In this document: positions 55,585 through 64,000 of the stretch, piece by piece
How positions within the stretch are numbered: position 1 is the first letter of the stretch
Layout: each line of letters starts with the position of its first letter
From: CAVVJA01 sp963809815
GTDB taxonomy: Bacteria > Actinomycetota > Actinomycetes > Mycobacteriales > Jatrophihabitantaceae
NCBI GenBank assembly: GCA_963809815.1
Contig: CAWELM010000017.1
Span: forward strand, 539,139 to 603,138
Length of the DNA stretch: 64,000 bases
Direction of reading: 5' to 3'
Made by a program: the position numbers and the translations under genes
The notes under the pieces: model-generated
The model's database searches: none
What the model was told of the DNA's origin: nothing
What the model saw: the letters and a program-made list of their open reading frames with translations, nothing else

Positions 55585-58017
55585 ATGACGTACACCCTCG
55601 ACGATCTAGACCCCCGCACGCCGGTGCTCGTCGGCGGCGGTCAGTCTGCCGAACAGCTGAATGCGCCGGACTACCGGGCTCTGTCACCGGTCGAGCTTGC
55701 CGCCGAAGCGGCCCAGCGCGCACTTGCTGACACCGGGGTCGACCCGGTCGCAGTAGCGGCGGCCGTCGATACCGTCGGCGGCGTCCGCCAGTTCGAGACG
55801 TCGACGCCGCAGGCGGTAGCCCCCCTAGGCCGAGCCGACAACTACCCGCGAGCCGTAGCCGCGCGCGTCGGCGCGAATCCGGCCCGGGCGATCCTCGAAG
55901 TGTCCGGCGGGCAGGCGCCACAGCACCTGATCACCGAGCTGTCCGGATCGATCGCGGCCGGCGACACCGAGGTCGCGCTCGTGTTCGGTTCGGAAGCAAT
56001 CTCCACCGTGCGGCACTACGCCAAGGCCTCCGACAAGCCCGACTTCACCGAGACCGTCGGTGGGAGCCTCGAGGACCGCGGCTACGGGTTGGAGGACGTC
56101 GCATCGCCACATCTCGCCGTGCATAGCCTGATGGACGGCCCCGGCCAATACGCGTTGTTCGACAATGCCCGTCGCGCCCGGCTCAAGCTGAGCCGGGAGG
56201 AATACGCGGCCGAGATGGGCGCGCTGTTCGCTCCGTTCACTCGAGTCGCGGCCAACAATCCGTTCGCCGCTGCGCCGGTCGAACGCACCGCCGCCGAGCT
56301 GGTCACGCTGAACGAAGCGAACCGGATGATCGCCGAGCCCTACCCACGTCTGATCGTCTCCCGCGACCAGGTGAATCAGGGAGCTGCTGTCGTTCTCATG
56401 TCGATCGCAGCTGCCCGCAGGCTCGGCATCGCCGAAGAGCGCTGGGTGTTCCTGCTCGGTCACGCCGATCTGCACGAGCCTCCGCTGTTGCGGCGACCGG
56501 ATCTGAGTCGGAGCCCGGCTGCCGTGCTCGCGAGTGAAGCCGCCCTGGAGATGGCCGGGTTGTCGATGTCGGAGGTGTCGACAATCGACCTGTACAGCTG
56601 CTTCCCGATTCCGGTCTTCAACATCGCGGACGCATTCGACTTGGCGCCGGACGATCCGCGCGGACTGACGCTATCGGGAGGGCTGCCCTTCTTCGGCGGA
56701 GCGGGCAACAACTACTCGATGCACGCGATCGTCGAAACGCTGGATCGCGCCCGCAGCGCGCCCGGCAGCTACGGCTTCATCGGGGCGAACGGCGGAACGC
56801 TCAGCAAGTACTCCGTCGGGATTTACTCGACCACGCCAGCTCCGTGGCGCCCGGACCGCAGCGGCGCGCTGCAGGCCGAGCTGGACGCGAAGCCGACCGT
56901 GGCGGTCGCGCACCACCCGGAGGGGCGGGCGATGATTGAGACCTACACCGTTCGGCATAGCCGCGATGGCGAACGCAGCGGCGTCGTTATCGGCCGCCTC
57001 GACGCCGACGGCCGGCGCTTCGTCGCCACCCTCGCGGCCGGCGCTGACGATGTGCTCGATCTGCTCAGCAATGGCGATCCGTTCAAAGCGCCGATCTACG
57101 TGCGGGCCCTGCCGGAAGGAAATCGGGTCGCATCCTCAAAGGCACAGATGGACCAGTTACTTCCGGTGCGTACGCCCGGTTTCCGCGACGACTACGAACA
57201 CATACTGGTGCACCGCATCGGGCATCTGCTCGAGGTGACGATCAACCGGCCCAACGCGCTGAACGCGCTGCACCCGCCGGCAAACGCCGAACTCGCCGAG
57301 GTGTTCGACGCCTACTTCGCCGATCCGGAGTTGTGGGTGGCAATCCTGGTCGGCGCCGGCGATCGGGCGTTCTCCGCAGGCAACGACCTCGTCTGGTCCG
57401 CCAGTGGCAGGCCCGTCACTGTGCCCCTCAACGGGTTCGCCGGGCTCACCAACCGGCGCGACCTCCCCAAGCCGGTGATCGCGGCCGTCAACGGCTACGC
57501 GATGGGCGGCGGCTGCGAGATAGCCCTGGCCTGCCACCTCATCGTCGCCGATGAGAACGCGAAGTTCGCGCTCAGCGAGGTGCGAGTCGGCCTCGTTGCC
57601 GGCGCAGGCGGCTTGATCCGCCTGCCCCGAACCGTGCCGCCGAAGGTGGCCACCGAGATGATCCTGACCGGTCGCCGTATCGACGCCCATGAGGCCAGGG
57701 AGTGGGGAATGGTGAACCGGGTCGTCGCCCGCCGGTACGGCCCTGGAGGGCGCCCGCGAATTGGCCGCCGAGATCCTCGCCGGTTCCCCGACTTCAGTGC
57801 GTATCTCGCTGGAGATCATGCGCGAAACCGAAGGCATTGCCGACACGATCGAAGCCGTCAACCGCGACACCGACACCATCGACAACCTACTGGTCACCGA
57901 GGACGCGCAGGAGGGACCGGCCGCGTTCGCACAGAAGCGGCCGCCCGACTGGCGCAACCGCTAGCGAAAGCGTCGTACGAAAGGCCTATCAACCGGTCGG
58001 ATCCACGGGAATGGTAA
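55585..58017 (+). CDS. Thiolase-enoyl-CoA hydratase fusion with a frameshift near the 3' end
   Basis: Residues 1-510 form an acetyl-CoA acetyltransferase-like thiolase (TPVLVGGGQSAEQ, EVSGGQAPQHLI, DLYSCFPIPVFN, GFIGANGGTLSKYSVG). From about 534 an enoyl-CoA hydratase follows (HLLEVTINRPNALNAL, NGYAMGGGCEIALACHL, GLVAGAGGLIRLPR). At about 57726-57731 the frame shifts. The ORF as read gains an Arg/His-rich tail ending at 58017. The neighbouring frame continues the true hydratase end (ELAAEILAGSPTSVR...KRPPDWRNR) to a stop at 57964. One extra G in GTCGTCgCCC would explain it. The protein is either broken at the hydratase end or carries a sequence error. Confidence 0.85.
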   Translation: MTYTLDDLDPRTPVLVGGGQSAEQLNAPDYRALSPVELAAEAAQRALADTGVDPVAVAAAVDTVGGVRQFETSTPQAVAPLGRADNYPRAVAARVGANPARAILEVSGGQAPQHLITELSGSIAAGDTEVALVFGSEAISTVRHYAKASDKPDFTETVGGSLEDRGYGLEDVASPHLAVHSLMDGPGQYALFDNARRARLKLSREEYAAEMGALFAPFTRVAANNPFAAAPVERTAAELVTLNEANRMIAEPYPRLIVSRDQVNQGAAVVLMSIAAARRLGIAEERWVFLLGHADLHEPPLLRRPDLSRSPAAVLASEAALEMAGLSMSEVSTIDLYSCFPIPVFNIADAFDLAPDDPRGLTLSGGLPFFGGAGNNYSMHAIVETLDRARSAPGSYGFIGANGGTLSKYSVGIYSTTPAPWRPDRSGALQAELDAKPTVAVAHHPEGRAMIETYTVRHSRDGERSGVVIGRLDADGRRFVATLAAGADDVLDLLSNGDPFKAPIYVRALPEGNRVASSKAQMDQLLPVRTPGFRDDYEHILVHRIGHLLEVTINRPNALNALHPPANAELAEVFDAYFADPELWVAILVGAGDRAFSAGNDLVWSASGRPVTVPLNGFAGLTNRRDLPKPVIAAVNGYAMGGGCEIALACHLIVADENAKFALSEVRVGLVAGAGGLIRLPRTVPPKVATEMILTGRRIDAHEAREWGMVNRVVARRYGPGGRPRIGRRDPRRFPDFSAYLAGDHARNRRHCRHDRSRQPRHRHHRQPTGHRGRAGGTGRVRTEAAARLAQPLAKASYERPINRSDPREW

Positions 58018-58062
58018 AGGCGCGTTTTCAATTCGCGTGATGCGCCGGCATCCGGAGGGCAG

Positions 58063-58818
58063 CTATCCGTCGGTCGAAGCGTTCGGTGGCCATCCAGGTA
58101 TTTGGCGCTCGCGGCGGCGGACCAACAGCCGCCCAGGCACGTCGGCGAGGTACATCAGGAGGAATAGCAGCTCAGCGCGGCCAGGCGGGATCACCCACGC
58201 CAGGCCGGCGATTGCCACGATCAGCGTCGCCGTGGTGATGCGGCGGGCTCGAGTCATCAGCAGCTGGCGCTCGTCAGACACCGGTTCGGCGACGCCGGCT
58301 TGCTCCGCTGTCCGCGCCAGCCAGGCCAGGGTCAAACTGATCAGCAGCAGGTTGGCCGAAAACAGGGTGACCGCCAGCGGATTTTCAGTGGTCCGGCCCA
58401 GCAGAATCGTGGTGAACGGCAGCACGCTAATGCCGAACAGAAACCAGAAGTTCCGCATGGCAAGGGTGTCCTCGTGCCGGCTGATACGCCGAAACACCCG
58501 ATGGTGCAGAAGCCAATACTGCGCGATCACCCAGAAGGCGATGAAGAATGCGACGAATCGCGATGACTGCTGGTTGAGCGTGTCCCAGAGCTCGCGGGCT
58601 GAGCTGCCGTGAACTTCTATGGAGGTCAGGTCGAGCACCAACAACGTCAGTGCGATGGCGATGACACCATCGCTGAGCGTGACCACGCGATCGGGCGGTG
58701 ACTCGACCAGCGCGGGTGAGGAGTCGATGTCTGCGGCATCGATCCGGTCAGGGCGCGCAACATCCCCGCGCGGATCACTGCGCCGCGCACGAACCTTGCC
58801 TGGCCAACTCCATCGCAC
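58063..58818 (-). CDS. TMEM175-like (DUF1211) potassium channel family protein
   Basis: This protein of up to 251 residues has six membrane segments. The first helix carries VVTLSDGVIAIALTLLVLDL, the FSD-type filter motif of bacterial TMEM175 with Leu in place of Phe. Family proteins form tetrameric potassium-permeable channels. The start is uncertain; the first 30 residues are Arg/Asp-rich and may not be translated. It is divergent from the NAD kinase gene. Confidence 0.8.
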   Translation of the reverse strand: MRWSWPGKVRARRSDPRGDVARPDRIDAADIDSSPALVESPPDRVVTLSDGVIAIALTLLVLDLTSIEVHGSSARELWDTLNQQSSRFVAFFIAFWVIAQYWLLHHRVFRRISRHEDTLAMRNFWFLFGISVLPFTTILLGRTTENPLAVTLFSANLLLISLTLAWLARTAEQAGVAEPVSDERQLLMTRARRITTATLIVAIAGLAWVIPPGRAELLFLLMYLADVPGRLLVRRRERQIPGWPPNASTDG

Positions 58819-58911
58819 GCCGCCAGTATTTCAGGGCTGCCGGCGAATAGACGGTCATCGCGCTTCATCGGTCATGTCCCCGAAGTGGATCGGCATGCGA
58901 CGATTGCAGGC

Positions 58912-59823
58912 ATGCCGGCGCTCAAGCCGAAGGGAGTACTCGGGCTCGTCCTGCACCCGCATAGCGACCCGACGGCCGTCGTCGAGACGCTCACAACCTG
59001 GGCGCGGTCACACGGCAAGCGGGTGATCGTCGACGCCCGGGATGCGGCGCGATTGTCCGACGACGTCGCCGTAGAGCCGGTGAGCGCAACTGAGCTGGCC
59101 GACCAGGCCGACGCCCTGATCAGTCTCGGCGGTGACGGCACGATGCTCGGCGCGCTGCGACTCGTGGCGCAACGGCCCGTCCCCGTCCTCGGGGTGAACC
59201 TCGGAAACCTCGGCTTCTTGGTCGAGGTCGAACCGAACGAGCTTGACGCCGCGCTCGATCGGCTCGAGCGGGGGGACTACAGCATCGAGGAACACAGTGG
59301 GGCGGTGCTGACAGATGGACGCGACGAGTCGGTCGCGTTCAACGACATCGCGCTCGCTAGTGTGCCCGGCGAGGGATCCGTACAGGCTTTGCTAAGCGTC
59401 AACGGGCGGCCAAGCGGGCGATACCGGTGCGACGCGCTGGTCATCGCCACGCCGATAGGTTCGACCGCCTATTCGTACGCCGCCGGTGGGCCGCTCGTGT
59501 CACCGATGCTCGACGCCATGATCATCAGCCCGGTCGCGCCGATATCTGGTATCTCTCGACCGGCGGTGGTCTCGGCCGCCGAGCGGATCGGGTTGGCACT
59601 GATGGAAAGCAGCGGCCAACCGGCTCTCCAAGTGGACGGCACGATCGCACGACGGATGCGGCCCGGCGAGGCGCTCGAAGTTCGCCTCAGACGCCGGGCG
59701 GGCCTCCTGGTGCGGCTGGACCCCACGCGCTACCAGCGCCGCAGCGGGATCAAGCTCAGCCTGCTCGACCTACCCTTCCTACCCGAGGAGATGCGCGACC
59801 TGCTCCCAGCACGTCGTCCTTGA
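58912..59823 (+). CDS. nadK: NAD kinase
   Basis: This 303-residue protein has the family signature LISLGGDGTMLGALRL. It also has LGVNLGNLGFLVEV, FNDIALAS and the substrate motif TPIGSTAYSYAAGGPLVSP. It phosphorylates NAD to NADP in the cytoplasm. ATG 58912 (MPALKPKGVLGLVLHP) is preferred to an in-frame GTG at 58885. It is not beside recN or tlyA, where many actinobacterial nadK genes lie, so it may be a second copy. Confidence 0.92.
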   Translation: MPALKPKGVLGLVLHPHSDPTAVVETLTTWARSHGKRVIVDARDAARLSDDVAVEPVSATELADQADALISLGGDGTMLGALRLVAQRPVPVLGVNLGNLGFLVEVEPNELDAALDRLERGDYSIEEHSGAVLTDGRDESVAFNDIALASVPGEGSVQALLSVNGRPSGRYRCDALVIATPIGSTAYSYAAGGPLVSPMLDAMIISPVAPISGISRPAVVSAAERIGLALMESSGQPALQVDGTIARRMRPGEALEVRLRRRAGLLVRLDPTRYQRRSGIKLSLLDLPFLPEEMRDLLPARRP

Positions 59824-59892
59824 CCACTTCGGCTGTGATAACTGACGCTAGCCGCGCGGGGCTAGGCGCTGTCACCACGCACCAAACACTTC

Positions 59893-60004
59893 CGCTCATA
59901 TGAGCGCCATAGCGCACGATTTCACAGAAACCCCTTGACAAGATCGCCGGTCGGCGGGATGTTGACCTGGGTCACATCTGAGGGTGAATTCGCTCAGTTG
60001 AGCG
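59893..60004. promoter_or_regulatory. Two CGCTCA-N2-TGAGCG operators flanking a -35 box
   Basis: CGCTCATATGAGCG (59893-59906) and CGCTCAGTTGAGCG (59991-60004) share perfect six-base arms. A TTGACA at 59935-59940 lies between them. They precede the sugar ABC operon, and the second ends 23 bp before its first start codon. The repressor is not encoded in the visible part. Confidence 0.65.
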
Positions 60005-60026
60005 GAAACGCTGCCAAGGAGATCTC

Positions 60027-61376
60027 ATGATTCGTGGCGCGCCTAAGCGGATTCTGGCAATGCTGGCGGCGCTGACCGCGGCGTTAGGCCTGGCGGCCTG
60101 TGGTGGACTTGGTTGGGCTGGGGGCAGCGGCAACGCAGTGCGCGTGCTGATGGTCAACAACCCGCAGATGGTGGATCTGCAAAAACTCTCCGGCACGTTC
60201 ACGCAGCAGACCGGCATCAAGGTCGATTTCACGGTGCTTCCGGAGAATGACCTGCGGGACAAGGCCAGTCTGGAATTCGCCAGTCAGGCCGGGCAGTACG
60301 ACGTGGCCACGTTGTCGAACTTCGAGATTCCGTTTTATTCCAAGAACAACTGGCTCACCCCGATGGATGACTACATCGCCAAGGACCCCGCTTTTGACCA
60401 GGCCGACATACTCAAGCCCATTGCCCTGAGCCTGACCGGCCCGGATCGGAAGATTTACGGCGAGCCGTTCTACGGCGAGTCCTCGTTCCTGATGTACCGC
60501 AAGGACGTGTTCGCGGCCAAGGGTTTGACTGTGCCGGATCATCCGACGTGGGACCAGATCGCTGATCTGGCCGCCAAGGTCGACAACGCGCAGCCGGGGA
60601 TGCGGGGCATCTGTTTGCGCGGGCAGCCCGGCTGGGGGCAGGTGCTCGCCCCGTTGACGACCGTGGTGAACACGTTCGGTGGTACCTGGTTCGACAAGGA
60701 CTGGAACGCCCAGGTGAACGGCCCTGGCTTCACCGAGGCGACGAACTTCTACGTCAACCTGGTCCGCGCACACGGTGAGATCGGGGCCGCCCAGGCCGGC
60801 TTCACCGAGTGCCTCACCGATCTGGAGCAGGGCAAGGTCGCGATGTGGTACGACGCGACATCCGCGGCCGGGTCACTTGACGGAAAAGACTCGCCGGTCG
60901 CCGGCAAGATCGGCTACGTCCAGGCACCGGTCAAGCTGACCAAGAGTTCGGGCTGGTTGTACGCGTGGTCGTGGGCGATCGAGAAGGCCAGCAAGAACAA
61001 GGACGACGCGTGGAAGTTCGTCTCCTGGGCGTCGAGTAAGGGTTATGAGGACCTCGTTGGGACCAAGCTGGGCTGGGCTCGGGTGCCGGCCGGCAAACGG
61101 ACCTCGACGTATACGAATCCCGATTACCTCAAGGTCGCCCGCTCGTTCGCCGGGCCGACGCTCACCGCTATCCAGAGCGCCAACCCGGTCTCACCGGGCG
61201 TTCAGCCCCGCCCGACGATCGGCATCCAGTTCGTGGACATTCCGGAGTTCACCGACTTCGGCACCGCCTCCTCGTTGGCGATCGGTTCGGCGATCGGCGG
61301 CAAGGAGTCGGTCCACAGCGCGCTGGAAACGAGCCAACGTTTGGCCGCGAACGCCGGCAAGCTCTACCAGAAGTAG
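60027..61376 (+). CDS. ABC transporter solute-binding lipoprotein (polyol/sugar type)
   Basis: This 449-residue protein has a lipoprotein signal (MIRGAPKRILAMLAALTAALG, lipobox LAAC with Cys near 25). A family 1 sugar-binding fold follows (VRVLMVNNPQMVDLQKL, IYGEPFYGESSFLMYRKDVF, WLYAWSWAIEKASKNKDDAW). The sequence style resembles sorbitol/mannitol binding proteins. A GGAG site precedes the ATG. Two permeases and a zinc dehydrogenase follow in the same operon, which supports import and oxidation of a polyol. Confidence 0.9.
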   Translation: MIRGAPKRILAMLAALTAALGLAACGGLGWAGGSGNAVRVLMVNNPQMVDLQKLSGTFTQQTGIKVDFTVLPENDLRDKASLEFASQAGQYDVATLSNFEIPFYSKNNWLTPMDDYIAKDPAFDQADILKPIALSLTGPDRKIYGEPFYGESSFLMYRKDVFAAKGLTVPDHPTWDQIADLAAKVDNAQPGMRGICLRGQPGWGQVLAPLTTVVNTFGGTWFDKDWNAQVNGPGFTEATNFYVNLVRAHGEIGAAQAGFTECLTDLEQGKVAMWYDATSAAGSLDGKDSPVAGKIGYVQAPVKLTKSSGWLYAWSWAIEKASKNKDDAWKFVSWASSKGYEDLVGTKLGWARVPAGKRTSTYTNPDYLKVARSFAGPTLTAIQSANPVSPGVQPRPTIGIQFVDIPEFTDFGTASSLAIGSAIGGKESVHSALETSQRLAANAGKLYQK

Positions 61377-61389
61377 CGGAGGACAAGCG

Positions 61390-62367
61390 ATGGCAACACA
61401 GCTAACCGACGCCGAGGTACAACCGTCGCGTGGCCGCCGTCGAGCCGATCGCAGCGCGGCGCCGGGCGGGCCGCCGACCACCTCGCGCGAGCGGTGGGGG
61501 CGCCGCGCTCCGCTGCTGCCCGCGCTCGTGTTCCTGATCATCGTCACGCAGCTGCCGTTCGTGGTGACGTTGGTCATCTCGTTCCTGAGGTGGAACGCGC
61601 TCTCACCGCAGACCCGGGGCTGGGCGGGCCTGGACAATTACAAGAAGGTGTTCACCGATCCGGCGCTGCGCTCGTCGGTGATCTTCACCATTGTGCTCAC
61701 CGCAACCGTGGTGATCGTCAGCTTGCTACTCGGCTTGGCTATCGCGCTGCTGCTCGACCGGGCGTTCCTCGGGCGAGGCGTCGTGCGCACCATGATGATC
61801 ACGCCGTTCTTGATCGTCCCCGTCGCGGCCGCACTGCTGTTCAAGCACGGCATCTACAACGCCAGCTACGGTCTGATCAACGGCACGTTGACCTGGATCT
61901 GGGATCTATTCGGCGGCACCGCTCCCCAGCCGGACTGGCTCACCGAGTACCCCAAGATCATGATCGAGGTGCAGCTGATCTGGCAGTGGACCCCGTTCAT
62001 GATGCTGATCCTGCTCGCCGGTCTGCAGTCACGCGACCCTGAGGTGATGGAGGCAGCACGCGTCGACGGCGCCTCGACGTGGCAGATGTTCACCTACATC
62101 ACGCTGCCGCACATGCGCCAGTACCTGGAACTCGCCGGCCTACTGGGCACGATCTTCATCCTGCAGACCTTCGACGCGGTGTATGTGATCACCTCCGGCG
62201 GCTTGGGCACGGCGAACCTGCCGTACACGATCTACCAAACGTTCTTCAGCGCGCACGACTACGGCTTGGCCTCGGCGCAAGGCGTGGTGGTAGTGGTCGG
62301 CTCGTTGATCGTCGCGACGCTGGCGCTGCGCACCGTGTCGGGGCTGCTACGCGAGGAGAAAACCTGA
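61390..62367 (+). CDS. Sugar/polyol ABC transporter permease (MalF type)
   Basis: This 325-residue protein starts at ATG 61390 behind CGGAGG; the open frame upstream is a shadow of the previous gene. A cytoplasmic N-terminus rich in Arg and Pro is followed by six membrane segments and the EAA loop EAARVDGASTWQMFTYITLP. It ends in TGATG, coupling it to the second permease. Confidence 0.93.
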   Translation: MATQLTDAEVQPSRGRRRADRSAAPGGPPTTSRERWGRRAPLLPALVFLIIVTQLPFVVTLVISFLRWNALSPQTRGWAGLDNYKKVFTDPALRSSVIFTIVLTATVVIVSLLLGLAIALLLDRAFLGRGVVRTMMITPFLIVPVAAALLFKHGIYNASYGLINGTLTWIWDLFGGTAPQPDWLTEYPKIMIEVQLIWQWTPFMMLILLAGLQSRDPEVMEAARVDGASTWQMFTYITLPHMRQYLELAGLLGTIFILQTFDAVYVITSGGLGTANLPYTIYQTFFSAHDYGLASAQGVVVVVGSLIVATLALRTVSGLLREEKT

Positions 62368-63248
62368 TGACCACCGCAGTAGCGCAGCGTCCCGCCGCGG
62401 TCACCGACACCCGGCCACGTCGCAAATGGCGGGCCGGCAACGCCCTGCTTGGTCTCCTCGCTTGGGTGATCGGCGTGATCTTCATCATCCCGGTGTTGTG
62501 GATGGTCCTGACGTCCTTTCACAGTGAGGCCGACGCCAGCACCAATCCGCCCAGTATCGCCGCGCCGCTAACCCTCCAGGGCTACCGACAGTTCTTCGGG
62601 CAGGGCACCGGCACCAGCCCGTGGCCGTACCTGGCGAATTCGGTCACCGCGAGCGTCACCTCGACGATCCTCGTGCTTCTTCTGGCGTTTCCCGCCGCGT
62701 ACGCGCTGTCCATCCGGCCCGTGCGCAAGTGGTCGGACGTGCTGTTCTTCTTCCTATCGACGAAGATGCTGCCGCTGGTCGCCGGACTTCTGCCGATCTA
62801 CCTGTTCGCGCAGAAGGCTCACATGCTCGACAACCTCTTCATACTGATCATCCTCTACACCACGATGAACCTACCGATCGCGGTCTGGATGATGCGGTCG
62901 TTCCTGGCGGAGGTACCGATCGCGATCATCGAGGCGGCAGCTATCGACGGTGCCGGCGTCCTCTACACGATGCGCAAAATCGTCGCGCCGATCGCGGTGC
63001 CGGGCATCGCGGCCACCGCGCTCATCTGCTTCATCTTCAGCTGGAACGAGCTGTTGTTCGCCCTGGTGCTAACCGGGGTGCAGGCACAAACGGCACCGGT
63101 GTTCCTGACCAGCTTCGTCACCAGCCAGGGCCTGTTCCTGGCCAAGGTGTGCGCGGCCGCCGTCGTGGTGTCCATACCCGTGGTGGTGGCCGGCTTCGCC
63201 GCGCAAGACAAGCTAGTGCAAGGTCTGTCCCTCGGAGCAGTGAAGTGA
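62367..63248 (+). CDS. Sugar/polyol ABC transporter permease (MalG type)
   Basis: This 293-residue protein starts one base inside the previous stop. It has six membrane segments and the EAA loop IIEAAAIDGAGVLYTMRKIVAP. It pairs with the MalF-type permease. No ATPase gene is visible between here and the window end; it may follow or be shared. Its stop overlaps the dehydrogenase start (GTGA). Confidence 0.93.
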   Translation: MTTAVAQRPAAVTDTRPRRKWRAGNALLGLLAWVIGVIFIIPVLWMVLTSFHSEADASTNPPSIAAPLTLQGYRQFFGQGTGTSPWPYLANSVTASVTSTILVLLLAFPAAYALSIRPVRKWSDVLFFFLSTKMLPLVAGLLPIYLFAQKAHMLDNLFILIILYTTMNLPIAVWMMRSFLAEVPIAIIEAAAIDGAGVLYTMRKIVAPIAVPGIAATALICFIFSWNELLFALVLTGVQAQTAPVFLTSFVTSQGLFLAKVCAAAVVVSIPVVVAGFAAQDKLVQGLSLGAVK

Positions 63249-64000
63249 GAGCTGCCATCATCAAGTCCGCCGGCAACGTCTCCGTCGAGACCGTCGACGA
63301 CCCCACGCCCGGCTCGGGCGAGGTGATAGTCGAGGTCGCGGCCTGCGGACTCTGCGGCACCGACCTGCACATCCTCGACGGCGAGTTCGCGCCGTCCCTA
63401 CCGGTGATTCCTGGGCATGAGTTCGCCGGTCGGATCGTCGCGTTAGGCCCGGACGCGCTGGATGTGCGTGAGGGTGACCGGGTGGCCGTCGACCCGTCCC
63501 TGTATTGCAACAAGTGCCACTACTGCCGCATCGGCCACAACAACCTCTGCCTGCGCTGGGGAGCGATTGGAGTGACCGAGCCCGGCGGGGCGGCACAGTA
63601 CGTGGCCGTGCCGGCGGCCAATTGTGCGCGGCTGCCCGATCACATCGAAACGGCCGATGCGACCTTGATCGAGCCGCTGTCCTGCGCGGTGCGCGGCTAC
63701 GACGTGCTGCGCAGCCAACTCGGGTCGCATGTGCTGATATATGGCGCCGGCACCATGGGCCTGATGATGCTCGAGCTGGCCAAACGCGTTGGCGCCGTGA
63801 GCGTCGACATGGTGGACGTCAACCCCGACCGGCTGACGGTGGCCAGGCAGCTGGGCTGCTCGAACGCGGCGACCTCCGCCGACGTCCTGGAGCAACCGTA
63901 CGGATGGGAGCTGGTCGTCGATGCCACCGGCAACGACAAAGCCATCCAAGACGGCCTCGGCCGCGTCGCGCCGGCTGGCACGTTCCTGCAGTTCGGGGTG
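63245..64000 (+). CDS. Zinc-dependent medium-chain alcohol/polyol dehydrogenase, partial
   Basis: From GTG 63245 the frame reads MRAAIIKSAGNVSVETVDDP. It shows zinc-site motifs ACGLCGTDLHILDG and IPGHEFAG. The structural-zinc Cys set is in YCNKCHYCRIGHNNLC, and the Rossmann motif is LIYGAGTMGLMML. The 252 visible residues cover all but the C-terminal quarter. It resembles sorbitol/L-iditol-type dehydrogenases and would oxidise the polyol imported by the preceding ABC system. Confidence 0.92.
   Translation, partial: MRAAIIKSAGNVSVETVDDPTPGSGEVIVEVAACGLCGTDLHILDGEFAPSLPVIPGHEFAGRIVALGPDALDVREGDRVAVDPSLYCNKCHYCRIGHNNLCLRWGAIGVTEPGGAAQYVAVPAANCARLPDHIETADATLIEPLSCAVRGYDVLRSQLGSHVLIYGAGTMGLMMLELAKRVGAVSVDMVDVNPDRLTVARQLGCSNAATSADVLEQPYGWELVVDATGNDKAIQDGLGRVAPAGTFLQFGV

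Overview
The window is high-GC actinobacterial DNA. Most genes end codons in G or C, many start with GTG, and several regulators look leaderless. Lineage-typical families are present: a DasR-type GntR regulator with dre-like operators, an F420/FMN-type PPOX flavoprotein, a DUF222/13E12 HNH protein and DUF899. No rRNA, tRNA, CRISPR array or intact insertion sequence was seen. I cannot assign a genus.

Layout. 1-2.1 kb: an FMN reductase cut by the window edge, a divergent TetR regulator, and a VapBC-like toxin-antitoxin pair. 2.2-5.7 kb: a four-gene unit of ABC exporter ATPase, permease, histidine kinase and NarL-type response regulator. 5.7-18.3 kb: an amino-sugar regulon. It holds a PfkB kinase, ROK kinase, SIS isomerase/deaminase and sugar ABC transporter on the minus strand; a second SIS protein, MurQ and a secreted GH20 hexosaminidase on the plus strand; then NagA and the GntR/UTRA regulator on the minus strand. 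TGGTCTAGACCA-like sites occur in three intergenic regions of this block, and I infer that the local GntR protein controls all of it. GH20 would release amino sugars, the ABC system would import them, and ROK/NagA/SIS/MurQ/PfkB would feed them into glycolysis and wall recycling.

18.4-23.1 kb: a membrane-anchored hypothetical, an LCM-type methyltransferase, a ribbon-helix-helix protein fused to a degenerate conjugation-type ATPase domain, an aldo/keto reductase and MarR. 23.3-32.5 kb: a secreted-protein/RHS locus. It has a small translationally coupled ORF, a 1058-residue secreted protein with a Lys/Pro-rich linker, a decayed second copy of that unit, and a 1789-residue RHS/YD-repeat protein with a hydrophobic segment and an unrecognised acidic tail. 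No obvious immunity gene follows. This is the best candidate for something undescribed.

32.7-37.4 kb: an SRPBCC-ArsR-DUF2182-DUF899 operon behind a perfect 22-bp palindrome, a LysM-like lipoprotein, a VOC protein and an HNH protein. 37.5-44.6 kb: a large GH31 enzyme, VOC genes, a gene graveyard (VOC, DUF899 and methyltransferase fragments), an alpha/beta hydrolase and small genes including a new RHH/59-residue pair. 44.6-52.6 kb: a receiver-flavoprotein fusion, VOC, a zinc-ribbon MBL protein, a GH13 glucosidase, a TetR/MFS pair with two matching operators, SRPBCC and PPOX proteins. 53.1-58.0 kb: a double CaiB CoA-transferase and a thiolase-enoyl-CoA hydratase fusion with an apparent frameshift. 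58.1-64.0 kb: a TMEM175-like channel, NAD kinase, and a polyol-type ABC operon running into a zinc dehydrogenase cut by the window end.
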